A stretch of DNA of 64,000 bases from Porphyra umbilicalis (GCA_002049455.2 KV918952.1:62001-126000); one strand, 5' to 3'; shown: positions 23,701 to 35,120, counted from the first letter of the stretch. The notes: generated by a model from the sequence alone, not told the origin. Made by a program: numbers and translations.

Positions 23701-24750
23701 GACGAGAGAGCGCTTGAATCGTCGAACGGCGGCAATCAACCGGTTTGCAGTGTGGAAGGCTGCTGTAAATGGCGTGCGGGAGGCGGAACTTGCCGCCTCT
23801 ACCTCCTTGGTGTACCGGTACAACCGGCGCAGCTCCTGTTGCGACAGGCCGCATCCGCCGCCCGACGTGCAGGCAAACGTGAAAACGTGCCACAGGTCTT
23901 CGCTCAGCCACGGGGCGCGCCCTCCCCCGCTGCCTCCTCCGCCCTCCAGTGGTGGAAAAGCGGTGGTTGCACGCCTGGCGTCCCCAAAGCGCTCGTAGTG
24001 GTCGAAAACCTGCTCACATAAACCCCGATCGCCACCGGCCCCGGGGCTCTGAGCTTCCGTACCGCCGTCCTCGCCTCGTACTCCTCCCCCGCCGGCACCA
24101 CTCCCACGGCCATGCCCACGCGCAGCCGCATGTACCTCTCCAGTCGTATCCTCATTATCCCCGACAGATCCATCGGTCGGGTTGGCACCGGCGGTGTTGC
24201 CTCGACGGCGCGCACGCCTCCGGTGACGGTTCTGCGCGTCAGCACGGCGCGCTCGCCTGGTACTCTCAGACGGGGCGCCTCGCCGGGCGCGACCCCGTCG
24301 AGGCGACGGCTTTGGAGGAGAGGCAGGTGCTGTGATTGCCCGAGCGAGCTCCAGGAATACCTCAGACTCCAGTCCTACTACGTCCCGCACATCCCCAACA
24401 CCCCCAACACCCCCAACACCCCCAGCATCCCCAGCATCCCCAGCGTCCCCAGCACCCCCAGCATCAGACGTGCCAGCCGTCGCGGCAGTGGCAGCCGTCG
24501 CGGCAATACCCATTGCAACCGTAGGGCCACCAGACTCATCAGACTCAATGCAAATGGCAGAACCCACTGCAACCGCAGGACCTCCGGGCTCACCAGACTC
24601 CTCAGACGCATCAGACTCTATACAAATGGTGTTGATACCCTCACACCCCGTGGGCGTTGCCTCACGGTGCGCGTGTGCCGCATGCCGGTGCTGTCCGAGG
24701 CATCGACTAAAACAGCGGCCGCAGTCTGCTGCTCGGCACGGAAAACTCAT
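20658..24750 (-). pseudogene. Plavaka/CMC-type DDE transposase with one in-frame TGA
   Basis: The exons on the minus strand are 24750-22813, 22609-22434 and 22389-20658, with GTACGT donors. Joined they give 1,282 codons in one frame, with a single TGA at 23181-23179. Order: a C2H2-type zinc finger at the start (MSFPCRAADCGRCF..HRHAAHAH); Asp/Gly-rich spacer; 'LYSDATVLSSSGAVSAYPLR' with the first catalytic Asp; a CxxC pair (PCTPC) just past the TGA; 'FDRLHVMDTGI' with the second Asp, created exactly by the exon 2-3 junction; and 'NSAYNEALHKAVKAAYKLTNKR' with the Glu. This DDE layout and the closing TNKR motif match Plavaka-type transposases, relatives of CACTA/KDZ elements. Past about 21,060 the open frame becomes low-complexity and includes the 162-bp duplication, and an alternative frame there ends 'ASDSEDGSE'. 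The true C-terminus is therefore uncertain. The copy is dead unless the TGA is read through. Confidence 0.78.
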
Positions 24751-25616
24751 CGACGCAAGCCACCAGCACTCGTAAGCAGGACAGAGCGGGCCTGGAGCTG
24801 ACCCACGGTGGGAAGAGGTGCAGCGGTCGACCGGGTCGGGAAGAAGACGGGCAGGTGGCACGAATGCATCATTCAGATATGCTGACTGTAAAGTAACCCC
24901 AGCCAGTAACACCAGAAGTAACCCCACAAGGTTCACGATATGAAATCGTATCTGTCAGTCTGTCAGCACTGGCCCCTGATCAAGAGATTGTGGGGCATCG
25001 AATGGTCCTCTCGGTAATGGATGAGAGCCCCCCAGCCTCGTGCGGGCACCGAGCCATCATTTTTGCCTGCCTGAGGGCGCTGGGTGCTCAGGAGCCACCT
25101 GATCACAGCTGCACGGGGCCGCGTGATGGTAGCTCGATACTGATGGCGAGCACTGATTGGTGCTGCGAAGCACTCCCGGTTGGCGACAGGCAAGCTGCCC
25201 AGGTTGTGTCCGCCGTGTCCGGCTCGTGTCGGCTTTTTGGGGACAGGCGAGACGGCCCGGCAACACTGCTGGCAAGGGCCTTTCTCCAGGCCTTTCTCAC
25301 GGCCCTTCTCGTTGGCCCGTTTTTGGCCCACGCCACGGCCCAGCAACACCTCCGGCAAGGGCTTTCTTTAGCCCGGTAACACCTCTTCCACGGGCGTTCT
25401 GGGGGCCCTCCTGTCCCGCCCCACTACTGCTGGTGGGTGTCCTCAAAGCCCGCTGGTCAGTTCGTCTGTGATACCTCCTTGAGGCGGCCCGCACCGCGAC
25501 AAACGGGCTCCCAGCATCCTCACGGACCCTCTCCCTGACCCCCACACGGACCCCCCCCCCTCCGACCCCGCACAGACGCTCGAACCCCCCTTCTGCCCGC
25601 GCCCGCAGTTGGCAGA
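24751..25616. other. divergent promoter region of the 20-30 kb element
   Basis: This lies between the outward-pointing transposase and the second gene, and so probably drives both. The right half is C-rich with repeated CCTTTCTC/GGCCC words. A CGCCCGCAG just before 25617 could be a splice acceptor, so the second gene may have an upstream leader exon. Confidence 0.4.
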
Positions 25617-28600
25617 ATGGCGAATGCTTCCTCTTTGGGCCGCCTACTCGTGTGCATTGGCAACGTACTGGACAGAGAGGAGACCGGAGGCCGCGGGGAC
25701 CGTGGGGCAGCGGCTGCAGCCGCCGGCGATGGCCGGAATGGAACAGGGACCGAGGCGACGGCCGTCGACGCCTACCGAGTCGCGGACGGAGCACCGACGG
25801 CCGCCGCCGACAAGGGCCGGGAGTCGACAGCCTCCCTTCTGAGCGCCGCCGTCCTCGCCCTCCGCAATTCCGGAGCAGCAGCCGCCGCCCCGCCGCCTAC
25901 TGCCCCCGTCCCGCCGCCTACTGCCCTCGCCCCGCCGCCTACTGCCCTCGCCCCGCCGCCTACTGCCGCCGCCCCGCCGCCTACTGCCCCCGTCCCGCCG
26001 CCTACTGCCCTCGCCCCGCCGCCTACTGCCCTCGCCCCGCCGCCTACTGCCCTCGCCCCGCCGCCTACTGCCCTCGCCCCGCCGCCTACTGCCCCCGTCC
26101 CGCCGCCTACTGCCCTCGCCCCGCCGCCTACTGCCCCCGCCCCGCCGCCTGCTGCTCCCGCCCCGCCGCCTACTGCCGCCGCCCTGCCGCGTGTTGCCAC
26201 TCCCTCGACGCGTGCTGCCACTCCCTCGACGCGAGCTGTCACTCCGACGCGTGCTGCCACTCCCCCGCCGCGTGCTGCCACTCCCCCGCCGCCTGCTCCC
26301 CCGCCGCGTGCTGCCACTTCTCCCCCGCAAGACGAGCGAAACTTGTCCCACTCGGTCGCGTCACACTCGGCGAGTATGGCTGGCGGCCAGGCTGGTTCCC
26401 GCGCTGGGAGCGCACCTGCCGCGTCGGCCCGCCTCGCTTCTGCCGCGGGAGGATGCTCGGGCGGATCGGCGGTGAGGAGGGCCAACAAGGACACCAGTCT
26501 CCCGGCTGAACAACTGTACGTTCTCTCTGCATGTATACTGCGTGCCTTGCCTCAATTTTTGCTTTTCCTGTCGCTTCTTGCATGGAGGTCAGAGCTGTCG
26601 TGCTCCGCGTGCGTCGATTCTGGCGCACTGGAGCGATGTCGTGTGCCGGTGGGCGTCCTGTGCCGACAGCTGACCCGAGTACTTTCTATTACTGCCCCTT
26701 ACTGCCCCTTACTGCCCCTTACTGCCCCTTACTGCCCCTATACTGCCCCGTGCTGCCCCTTTACTGCCCCGTGCTGCCCCCTTACTGCCCCGTGCTGCCC
26801 CATTTCTTCCCCTGTTCTCAGCCAGACCAAACTGTCAACCTTTTGGCCCGGCCGAAAGTGGCCAGCCCAGCAGGATGGCGAGACCTCGGCTGCTGCTGGC
26901 ACTCCGACCAAGTCATCCACGCCCAAGGCGTCTAGTTCACGCAAGCGCCTGCGCGACCGCGTGGTTTCGGCAGCGGTGGAAGACGCTGCCAACGCACTGA
27001 CGTGGCGTGTCGACGGCGTCGCGGTACCGGTTGAGCCCCCTTCCTGGTGCACCAGTACGTCAAACGCCCTGCTGTCGGCGCATATTGCCGCGCACAACAG
27101 CTTCGTCTCGGCACGTGCTGCCCAAGAGATGGCCATCCAGACAGCTCAAGCATACGCCAAGACATTTGCCCCCGCGGCCAAGCGTCGTCGCGGAGTCAGC
27201 CCCTCAGCGGATGCCGACGGCGCTGATACTACCGGCTCTGGTTTGGATGGGGAGCCACCGGCCACTGTCACCCCGCTATCACCGAGCAAGCTGTCACCCC
27301 GGGCGCGGCCAGCGGCAAAGGCCACTGCGGGTGGCACGGCAAGCGAGGACGTGATGCCGAGGGGCACGAGGGGCAAGCCACTGATCCAGGCGCTGCGCAG
27401 CTGCCTCACTAAGCGCATGCACAATGGCATCCTGGCGCCGTCCACCAACGACGACGTGTACCACTCCCGCGAGACCCTCAGGCCGTTTCTGGCGGCCGTC
27501 GTGATGGAGGTGGCCAAAGTCGACAAGAAGGACGCTGAAAAGCTCCTGCTGACCAACTTCTCCGTCCCCGCGGTCAATAACTCGAAGCTCCCTAGCTCCA
27601 AGATGCTCAAGCCGTGGCTAGGTAAGACGCGCAACAACGTACACTTTAACCTCAAGGACTGTATCTTTCGGGCGTGGACGGCGGGCAGCGGCTACGGCGG
27701 TACATCCAAGGCGGAGACAAGGCGGTTCTTACATGGCCGGGGGTACCTCAGGGGTGCCAAAGGGCGTCGGGGAGTCCTCAATGCCTTCCTGGCTGTGGTT
27801 TCCCACTGTGGTGGGGACCCGGACAAGTACACCTTTCCTGACGGGGATGACGGAGACGCACTGGCCTCGACGGTGCTCGCCACGCTGGCCTTTGTGCTGA
27901 GCAAGGTACGTTATTGGCGCCATGGACGGGGAGTGTACTGTGGCTGGGGTGTTGCAAAAGCGCTGTAGGGGGTTCCATTGAGGTACTGGCCGATACTGAC
28001 CGGCACTTGAAGCCACGGAGTTTCTTGAGTGTGTCGTCTCTGTGGCTCGTGTGTCTGTGACCCATGAAGATTCGTATGTGCCTGGAGGGAGAGTACCTCT
28101 CTGCGGACGGCAGGAAGGTGAACGAGTGCGTGCTACACGGCGGAAAGATGAAAGCGGGGCGCGCCGCTTGGGCGAAAGAGTTGACTTACCTGCATGTGGA
28201 GGTTGATGAGTCAGGAGACTACTGGGCCAAGCTCTTCAAGACGAACCAGGACGAGGACGACCGGGCAACCATTCCCAACTCCCCCGAAGAAGGTGAGCCC
28301 CCTGCTGTCCACTTGGGCGTCAACGTGAATGCCCGCGCCGACGACGAGGACGTTACTGAGAGCGAGCACGCAAGTCTGAGACAGATGGTGCGCAACTGGG
28401 TGGCGGCGCGGAAGGAGGTCGTGGACCTCGACGGGGATGGGGATGACGAGGACGGAGACGGTGGTGGGGCGAGCAGCGGCGGCGGCCACGCGCCGGCCCA
28501 TGGTGGTGCGGGCGATGATGATGGCGGTGGCGCAGGCAGTGGTTGTGCCCCCGCCGATGCGCCGCCGGGCGGTGGGGCAGGCGGTGGCGGTGGCGGCGGG

Positions 28601-29071
28601 GCGGGCGCCCCCGTAGATGCGCCGCCGCGCGGTGGGGCAGGCGGTGGCGGTGGCGGCGGGGCGGGCGCCCCCGTCGATGCGCCGCCGCGCGGTGGGGCAG
28701 GCGGTGGCGGTGGCGGCGGGGCGGGCGCCCCCGTTGATGCGCCGCCGCGCGGTGGGGCAGGCGGTGGCGGTGGCGGCGGAACGGGCGCCCCCGTCGATGC
28801 GCCGCCGCGCGGTGGGGCAGGCGGTGGCGGTGGCGGCGGAGGCGGGGATGACGGAGGTGGATGGGGGCGCGAGCTGGCAGGCCTTAGCTTGCCGCCACTG
28901 CCCTCGGTGCCGCGTCGGCTGGGTGCTGGGGTGGGGCGAGTGCCCAACTGGCAACGCCACCCCTTTGACCGCTCCGACTCTGAGGAGGAGGTGCGAAGGC
29001 CCAAGAAGAAGGTCTGGGAGCGGCGCCAGCTCGCGCGCACGGCGGGCCCGGCGGACAGTGACGATCAGTAA
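25617..29071 (+). CDS. 994-aa protein of unknown function paired with the transposase
   Basis: The exons are 25617-26515, 26822-27905 and 28070-29071. Both introns have GTACGT donors and AG acceptors, and the join keeps one frame from ATG to TAA. Order: a short N-terminal helix; a Pro-rich tract of 7-residue repeats (PPPTALA type, residues about 90-185); a basic nuclear-signal-like stretch (SSRKRLRDR) and AKRRRG; and a well-folded-looking core around residues 460-700 with aromatic and charged residues ('LIQALRSCLTKRMHNG', 'MLKPWLGKTRNNVHFNLKD'). Then come 'MCLEGEYLSADGRKVNECVL', an acidic and Gly-rich repeat tail, and 'SDSEEEVRRPKKK'. I do not recognise the fold. Its position suggests an accessory protein, for example a DNA-binding or regulatory partner such as TnpA in CACTA elements. 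It may also be a captured host gene. Confidence 0.6.
25890..26170. repeat. 21-bp coding minisatellite
   Basis: About 13 head-to-tail copies of a unit like CCGCCGCCTACTGCCCTCGC vary at one or two positions. They encode the 7-residue repeats PPPTALA, PPPTAPV and PPPTAAA in the second gene of the 20-30 kb element. Confidence 0.9.
26691..26811. repeat. ACTGCCCCTT microsatellite in an intron
   Basis: Five 10-bp units ACTGCCCCTT are followed by longer variants with CGTGCTGCCC. They lie within the in-phase intron 26516-26821. The TACTGCCC word recurs downstream of the same gene at about 29,360-29,420, where it alternates with C runs. Confidence 0.8.
28555..28845. repeat. 60-bp coding minisatellite, about five copies
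   Basis: Five nearly identical 60-bp units each encode about 20 residues (DAPPRGGAGGGGGGGAGAPV type) in the third exon of the accessory gene. Differences between units are single bases, so the array is young or homogenised. Confidence 0.92.
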
Positions 29072-29221
29072 TCGGATCCCGAGTTTTTCCGTAGCGCTCT
29101 GGGGACTGAGAGCAACACCTCATAGCGCGTTTGATGGTGTGTCTGCTACTCGCGTTGCTTGTGCTCTTGTCATTGCGTTGTTCCCGGTCTTGTTTCTGGC
29201 CTTTTTCATTGCTTGCTGTGC

Positions 29222-29330
29222 TTGCGGGGGTTGGGGGTGGGGGGTGGGGGCGCGGGGGCGGGGGGGGAGCGGGGGAGCGGGGGGAGCGGGGGGAGCGGGG
29301 GGAGCGAGGGGAAAGGGGGTGGGGCGAGCG
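29222..29330 (+). repeat. G-run tract downstream of the accessory gene
   Basis: Many runs of 3-8 G are separated by single bases or AGC, then AGCGGGGGG-type units repeat about five times. The strand could form G-quadruplexes. It lies about 150 bp past the TAA. Confidence 0.75.
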
Positions 29331-29983
29331 GGGGTGCGGGGAGAGAGGGTGCACTGCCCGTACTGCCCCCCCCCCCCCTCCCACGTACTGCCCGGTACTG
29401 CCCGTACTGCCCCCCCCCCCCACATGAAGCGTGAGAGCGCCCTGTAAAATGCCTGTCTGTGTGCAACGTTCTGCGACGGTGAGCGATAACGTGGCGCAAC
29501 AGGGGCCATTTACGACGGCGCTTCCGCGTGCGCTGCGTATCCGGATTACGACCTGCTGCGTAGCGACTGGGCGCGCGGCCACGAATCGCCGCAAGAGGGT
29601 GTCACGTAACTCCTCGGTAAATCCCATAGGACGTCCTGCAGGGTGCCTCTGGGGGCCTCCGGGTGCCTCTGGGTGCCTCCAGAATGCCTACTGGGGTGTG
29701 CGCAAGGTGCGCGCATGGCTCCCAGACACGACTTTGAGCAGTGTCAGATCGTACTGGGGATCTAAAATGCGAATATGGGACCTTACCCATTTGGAAGAAC
29801 ACTGTGGAGAACAGGGGTCCAGTACGCGACAAATCTCGGCAAATATCGTACTGGGGGCCCATTTGGGACCGTTTCAGATCAACCTGCAATACTGCTGGCC
29901 AACTCCCCAGGCACGTTCTCAGTACGTGGTACATTTTCGCGACGATGCACGTAGGATAATCGGATACTGAGACGAATTCCTGT

Positions 29984-30017
29984 CCAGTCGTTACAACTCG
30001 AAAATTGTAACGACTGG
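29984..30017. repeat. perfect 13-bp-arm hairpin
   Basis: CCAGTCGTTACAA and its exact reverse complement are separated by 8 bases. The arm sequence, in the variant GTAACGATTGG, also occurs near 30,057 and, inverted, near 20,018. Confidence 0.8.
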
Positions 30018-30952
30018 CTACCACGGCTTCCTCAGGACGGCTCTCAGCCATCCTTGTAACGATTGGATATGCGTGTTCCACGTGCATTCACTCTGATCCA
30101 CACAGTTATCCGCGTCCCACCACACACTGAAATATTTAAGCCATTTCAAAGCTGGCTCCGATTTCAATCCCTCTTAAGTGCATGTGTAGCGCATGTCCTT
30201 GATTATCTGCGAGATTTTCATATGGGATTTTATGACTTCCGCCCTTGGTACCTAATGCCCAGTCTAGACGGTGAGCCCGCGTGAACGTGATTGAGCCAAA
30301 CTGCAAGAGTAAGTCCGATGTTTCACCGTGATTGAGAACAGGTGCTCTTGACGGTGCACCATTATTTACGTTTTAGACCGAGATTCTCAGCGCTGTCGGA
30401 CCGGACAACTCGCCAACACGAGAAAGCTTGCGAGCCGCACAATCCCGATCGCGACGATGACGTCGGACGGGGGACGTGCCTGGAAGCAGCTGAGGATCCG
30501 TTGCTCAGCGAACACCTGCCGGTGCTGTCAGGGATCCGTTGCGCGCCACATCTGTCCGAACGACCACGGAACGTAAAGAGAGCGCGCCCCCCCGCCCCCA
30601 CCTTGCCCCCCTCCTCAGACAGCGCCCGCTTTACGGGTTCCTGCCACACTTGGCGCCCCTAGCACTGACACCGCCACGGTGGCACAGGGTGCACGGCTCC
30701 AGCGGCTGCTGTCGCTGGCCGAGTGCGCACGAGTTGCCTGCGCCGACAGATGAGAGGTCCGTGAACGACCCCAGCGCCACCGCGCTGCGCATCCTGCCAC
30801 TCGAGCATCCAGACCCAGTTTCCCGGATGGAACGACTATTTACAGTTGGGCATATCCAATCAATTTCCTCACGACACCGCCGTTCCAGGTCGAATGTCTT
30901 CCCCACATGGGTATGCGACTGGGAAATCTGGCCGTGATCGTCGTGTTCGTGC

Positions 30953-30976
30953 GCGAGATTTTCCAAAAAATCTCGC
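30953..30976. repeat. 10-bp-arm hairpin within a longer imperfect fold-back
   Basis: GCGAGATTTT and AAAATCTCGC flank CCAA. Weaker complementarity extends about 40 bases further on both sides (GACTGGG / CCCAGTC words), giving an imperfect fold-back of about 110 bases. Confidence 0.6.
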
Positions 30977-33900
30977 ACACGTCCACGTGCCAGTCCCAAA
31001 TGACCCAAAAGGGGCACGTTTTGAAGAGTAAGTCCGTCGTGCGCGGGAGCGTTGTTCCGTGCAAAAATCCCATATTGAAGTGGGCGTGATTGGAACGGCG
31101 TGTGCTCATTGGTGGACACGCGTGCATGCACGTTCGGAGCCTGCCGTCTATAATGGGCCTAAAGGTATCAGTACGAACCCCAGATGAGTTCTAAGGAACT
31201 AATACTCTCTGGCGATTCAGGCCCCAGAGCATCGCGCCCTCAGGGTGCCCCCCCCAGCGGTGTGCGGCGGAACAGCCTCGTCAATAAAACACTTCTCCCG
31301 GCCTCGTCCCATTGCTATGCTCACCCACATCCCTTTCCCACCGACGGCGCAATTCTAAGGACGCTCGTGATGTGTCTGTGCTTGTTGAAAACGCCGCGAT
31401 TAAACCCCGGCGTTGCGCACGCTACCTTGCATCGAAGGTTTCGACACTGTGCATCTCTTTTCTGTATACTGCGCGCACGTTCGTGTATCCAGTTTGCACC
31501 ACCCTACCACGAGAAAAGTGAACATTCTATGGTGTACGATCAACAGGTACCAACGCAGAAATCGCGCCGTGCCGCCAGTCCGCGCTTCATCATGCCCCCA
31601 GTCCACGCTTGTCTGCGAGGCCGCCGTGTTCGGAACAGTCATAGTTAAGACAATCCGTAGCATTTAGGGTGACTGAACAATAGTTTATTCGTGGTCCAGA
31701 GGGCGCATGACAAATGCGCAATTCTAATACTTTCTTGGTTCTTTGGCGATGCTGTCATCGCCGCTGTCAGGGTGGGTGAAACGTCTCGCATGTCGGGCCG
31801 TGTGGCCATATTATTGGTATATCGGTAAATTTGATCGGTAAGGGTCTCGGTATCCCGATCAATAGTCGGTATCGTCCATTTTCTCAATGGTCGGTACAGG
31901 TCTGTAATGTAATAATATTCGTATTTAATCCTGGGAGAGCTCGACCGACGCCACACACCGGGCGAGGCACTCACCGGTCCCATTAGTCGCCGACCAGATA
32001 GACCAGCAAAACAGCCACGATGCAATATTGATCGCACAAGACACCCGCGTCTAGTATGCAGGCCCTCCTGCTTCAGTCCAGCTCGCCTCCTCTGCCCAAG
32101 CAAGCGTGTCCTCTGCCCTTTCAAAAGATGCCTGGGTATCCCCAAGAGGTAGTGTTGCGGCTGCGGAACTTCCGCGCCACCAAGTTTCCTTTGCGTCATA
32201 ATGTTGGTAGCAGAGTGGGCGAGCGGTATGTTGTCGATGTATGTGCCTTGATGTGTGGGGAATGTATGGCGCGCTGTGTTACGCAGGAGTATTATTGGTA
32301 GGGAGGCGAAGGGATGGATCCGAGCTTGCCCAGGTCAGACACAGTCGAGGCCGTGGTGCTACTTGGGTGGAGTGCAGAGGCGGGAGGTTGGTATGGTCGG
32401 GGTCATGCGGTGGTCGTTGCACTGTGTGGATGAGGGTGCGGACGCGAGTGTGGCTCTAACCACATATGCCACAAAATCGGAAAATTTATGAAACGTGAGA
32501 CTACCGAGATATCGGTACAAAATCGATAAATCAGTATTCCGATTGGGAAAGAGCATTCATCGCAATGTTCGGTAAATGCCAACCTTAGTGGCCACGCCCT
32601 GACGGTCCAGAAACACAGAGCGACGGGACAGCTACGCATCGCGCGTCTGAGATGAGAACGTCCGCGAGATGCCATCGGCAACACGCCAGGTCTGACGTCA
32701 TACTGTCATGTGAACTTTCATCCACCTCATCCAGCCTGATACTGTGCATTCTATTCCGCGTATTTTGCAACGACTTCGGCAAAAGAAGTATTATATCTTT
32801 GCGACATTAGGAATGTAACCCCCGCATCCTCATCTAAGAGAGACAGACGTTTCTAATTAAACTCCTAACGCATCAGCCGACGAAAGACGGTATGAAAAAA
32901 AAAGTAGACAACAGTGACCAACTCCGTAAGAGAGGCTCAAAAATAAGAGCGCTACTGATCCATGTTCTCCAAAACCCAGCTTAGTACCAGTCGCCAAAAA
33001 TTGGAACGTGATCGGCCGGTAGGAAGAGCATGAGAGGAAAAGTTGCGAGCCCACTTACTGGCAGAGAGTTACTGTGCAAGTGTGCGAAAGATTTTCTCCA
33101 TTTGCAGGCTCCAGAGAGGTGCCCAGAGCCTCTATTTCGAATTGTGAAATAATTCGCCGGATAGTGAAGTGGCCCCCCACCCTTCTCTCTCGGTCGAACT
33201 CAAATGCTGAATAACGCTACGTGCATGAAACATGGGCCCGATCGTTAGACAAGTCACGTGCACGGGAGAAAACTCTGAGCCGTACGATTATCCGCTTCGG
33301 ACGCGGCATAAAATCTTTCAGGGCTCATCCGTTTTCAACCCAACTTCACCGCACTTTATGGCACGTTTTCTCTTTTCTCTTCGTGATTTTCAAATGGCAT
33401 TCCATCATCTCCGCTCCTCGTTTCCTAAAGGCGTCTGGTGCACGCATCCCTAATTTGCTCGACTGCACGAGGCGTCCACCGAGGCCCGCTCTCCCAAGCG
33501 TGACGCCTGAGCCCAAATAGGTACCCCCTCCCTGCGGTCATGCTACCGGATGGCGCCCTCCCAGACAGTCGACAAGAAGCATAATCTCCTGTTCGTTACA
33601 CAGCTACATGGACACCCAGCACCCATGCCAACTGATTCATTCCCGTGCAACGCAGAGCTCTTGTGGTGTGCACATCCAAAAGGCTGCGAGTATCCCCGCG
33701 TTGCTCTTTGACCGCTATCTAGGAACTGAAAGGCTCACTGTTTGTTCTTTTTTCTTACTTGTATCATGGCCACCCTTCCACCCCCGGCATCTACCACTCG
33801 GCCAGAGGACACAGATACATTCCAGGTACTCGTTCATTCGGATGTATAGTCTTCCCATACAGGACCCGTGTTGCGTCGCCAGTCTGCGTTTGTCTGGGGA

Positions 33901-34056
33901 GCGGCTCTGTTCGGAATCAGCTGCGTTAATCAGATCCTTAATGAGATACAAGACCTAACATCAGTAGACACGTTAAGTTCCAGAGGTACCACATGATGAA
34001 GTCCGTAATTCAGGTATCCATTTTTTGATCGCTCGCCCCCGAGTCGGCAGTCGTGG

Positions 34057-34320
34057 GTGGGGGGGGAGCAGCTGGTAGCGGCTGTGGCGGCTGGCCCGGC
34101 CGCGTCGCCGCCGTCGCCCGGCCCGGAGCCGTCACCGATGGACGTGGACGAGGTGGCCGCGGGCGTGTTGCGGGGCTGGGCGGCGTCGCCGCCGTCGCCC
34201 GCCCCTGAGTGGTGGCCGATGGACTTGGACGAGGAGGTGGCGGCGATTTTGTTACCGGGCCGGGCGCCAACTGCCATGCGTTCTTTGATTCTAATGACCA
34301 TGTTGATTCAGCGCACTTGA
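34057..34320 (+). CDS. short GC-rich open frame with a duplicated MD(V/L)DE motif
   Basis: Eighty-seven residues, starting MGGEQLVAAV. It holds two tandem versions of one module: 'AASPPSPGPEPSPMDVDEVAAGVL' and 'AASPPSPAPEWWPMDLDEEVAAIL'. It is a GC-rich island inside an AT-richer region. The module repeats at the protein level with conservative changes, which favours past coding use. It may be a fragment of a regulatory protein left by a transposon. The function is unknown. Confidence 0.3.
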   Translation: MGGEQLVAAVAAGPAASPPSPGPEPSPMDVDEVAAGVLRGWAASPPSPAPEWWPMDLDEEVAAILLPGRAPTAMRSLILMTMLIQRT

Positions 34321-34510
34321 TTTCATACACTTATTGATAGCCCAGAGAATAAGTATAATGCTACGACAGTAGCCCCTATACACTCATCAATCCAGATGAT
34401 GATAGAGCTGATGCGAATCTTAACAAATCTGACCATTGAGCGCCGGCTCAAAAGAAACATGGGATAGGTCGAGTCCATCTTCAAGAGAAGCATGAAAAGC
34501 AACACTACAG

Positions 34511-34636
34511 CCGTTCTCCCAAAAATCCCGCACTCCAACTGTTGCAGAAGAGTTCCAAATCGGCCTCTGCGGGGTCGTAGAGGCCGATTTGGAACTCTTT
34601 TGCAACTGTTGGAGTGCGAGATTTTTGGGAGAACGG
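34511..34636. repeat. 58-bp-arm fold-back element
   Basis: The left arm starts CCGTTCTCCCAAAAATCCCG. The right arm is its reverse complement with only three mismatches in 58 bases, around a 10-base loop (34569-34578). Weaker inverted similarity continues outward on both sides for tens of bases. It is a MITE-like or fold-back element whose transcript would form a long, nearly perfect hairpin suited to small-RNA processing. Confidence 0.88.
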
Positions 34637-35083
34637 GTGTACTATGGGTTTACATCCTCCCATGTACGGTGCACGGTGGTTCTCCATCATGTCGGGATTC
34701 GTATCTCCTCGACGGTGGGGTCACGTGAAAGGTACTGGCATTCCTACATTCAGATGCTCCCAGTGCCAAAATGTCAAGCTTCATCCTGCCCTTAGGAGGT
34801 GCTGAGAGCGCCTGTTTCATCTGGTATATTGTTTTGCCGGATAAACATGTAGCCCCCTCCCTCCTTTTCTCCCGCAATCAGAAGCCGAAACGAGGTGCGT
34901 GCATGGTATGGGGGCCTCTACTGGGGACTTTTTCTCCATCGAAGTCTTGTCGAGGATTCGCTGCGCCATCGTCTGCTTGGGACTTTTCTCAACGGAAGGT
35001 TGGACAACTGGATGATCCCGTGTATGGATCTCAGGAACACTGTCCCTTCAGTATGCAATCCAATTGTATTTGCTACACCAGTA

Positions 35084-35120
35084 TTGCAGTCTGCTGAATT
35101 TTGCCTGTCCAGGACGGAAC
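35084..35120 (+). repeat. left terminal inverted repeat of the mariner-type element
   Basis: Starts TTGCAGTCTGCTGAATTTTG directly after TA. It pairs with 39601-39637 with three mismatches in 37 positions. Confidence 0.88.

Larger units (their letters stand above)
20122..29947. mobile_element. possible ~9.8 kb Plavaka/CMC-type transposon with two divergent genes
   Basis: A transposase on the minus strand and a second gene on the plus strand start back to back around 24.75-25.6 kb and point outward. The 22-bp sequence starting CATCGTCGCGAAAATGTACC at 20122-20143 is repeated in inverted orientation at 29926-29947, close to where both genes end. The motif TACTGGGG recurs near both ends (about 20,146, 29,685, 29,750 and 29,852), as subterminal transposase-binding motifs do in CACTA-type elements. 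I could not identify the exact ends or a target-site duplication, and the 22-mers might belong to smaller nested elements. The extent is therefore inferred. Confidence 0.45.
29948..35081. other. AT-richer, gene-poor interval
   Basis: Base composition drops clearly toward A/T relative to the flanks. No gene with coding character is visible apart from one short GC-rich island at 34,057-34,320. Small palindromes and diverged copies of short repeats occur, for example GAGTAAGTCCG near 30,309 and 31,025, and ATATGGGATTTT near 30,222 with its inverse near 31,070. This looks like a graveyard of non-autonomous elements. Confidence 0.5.

Noticed and set aside
25644..26351. Ser/Arg/Gly-rich minus-strand protein opposite the 21-bp repeats
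   Set aside because: It is an antisense shadow of the minisatellite. The plus strand has the start, the splice sites and the continuing conserved protein.
28555..28845. CRISPR array
   Set aside because: The 60-bp repeats are contiguous without unique spacers, lie inside a eukaryotic coding exon and keep the frame.
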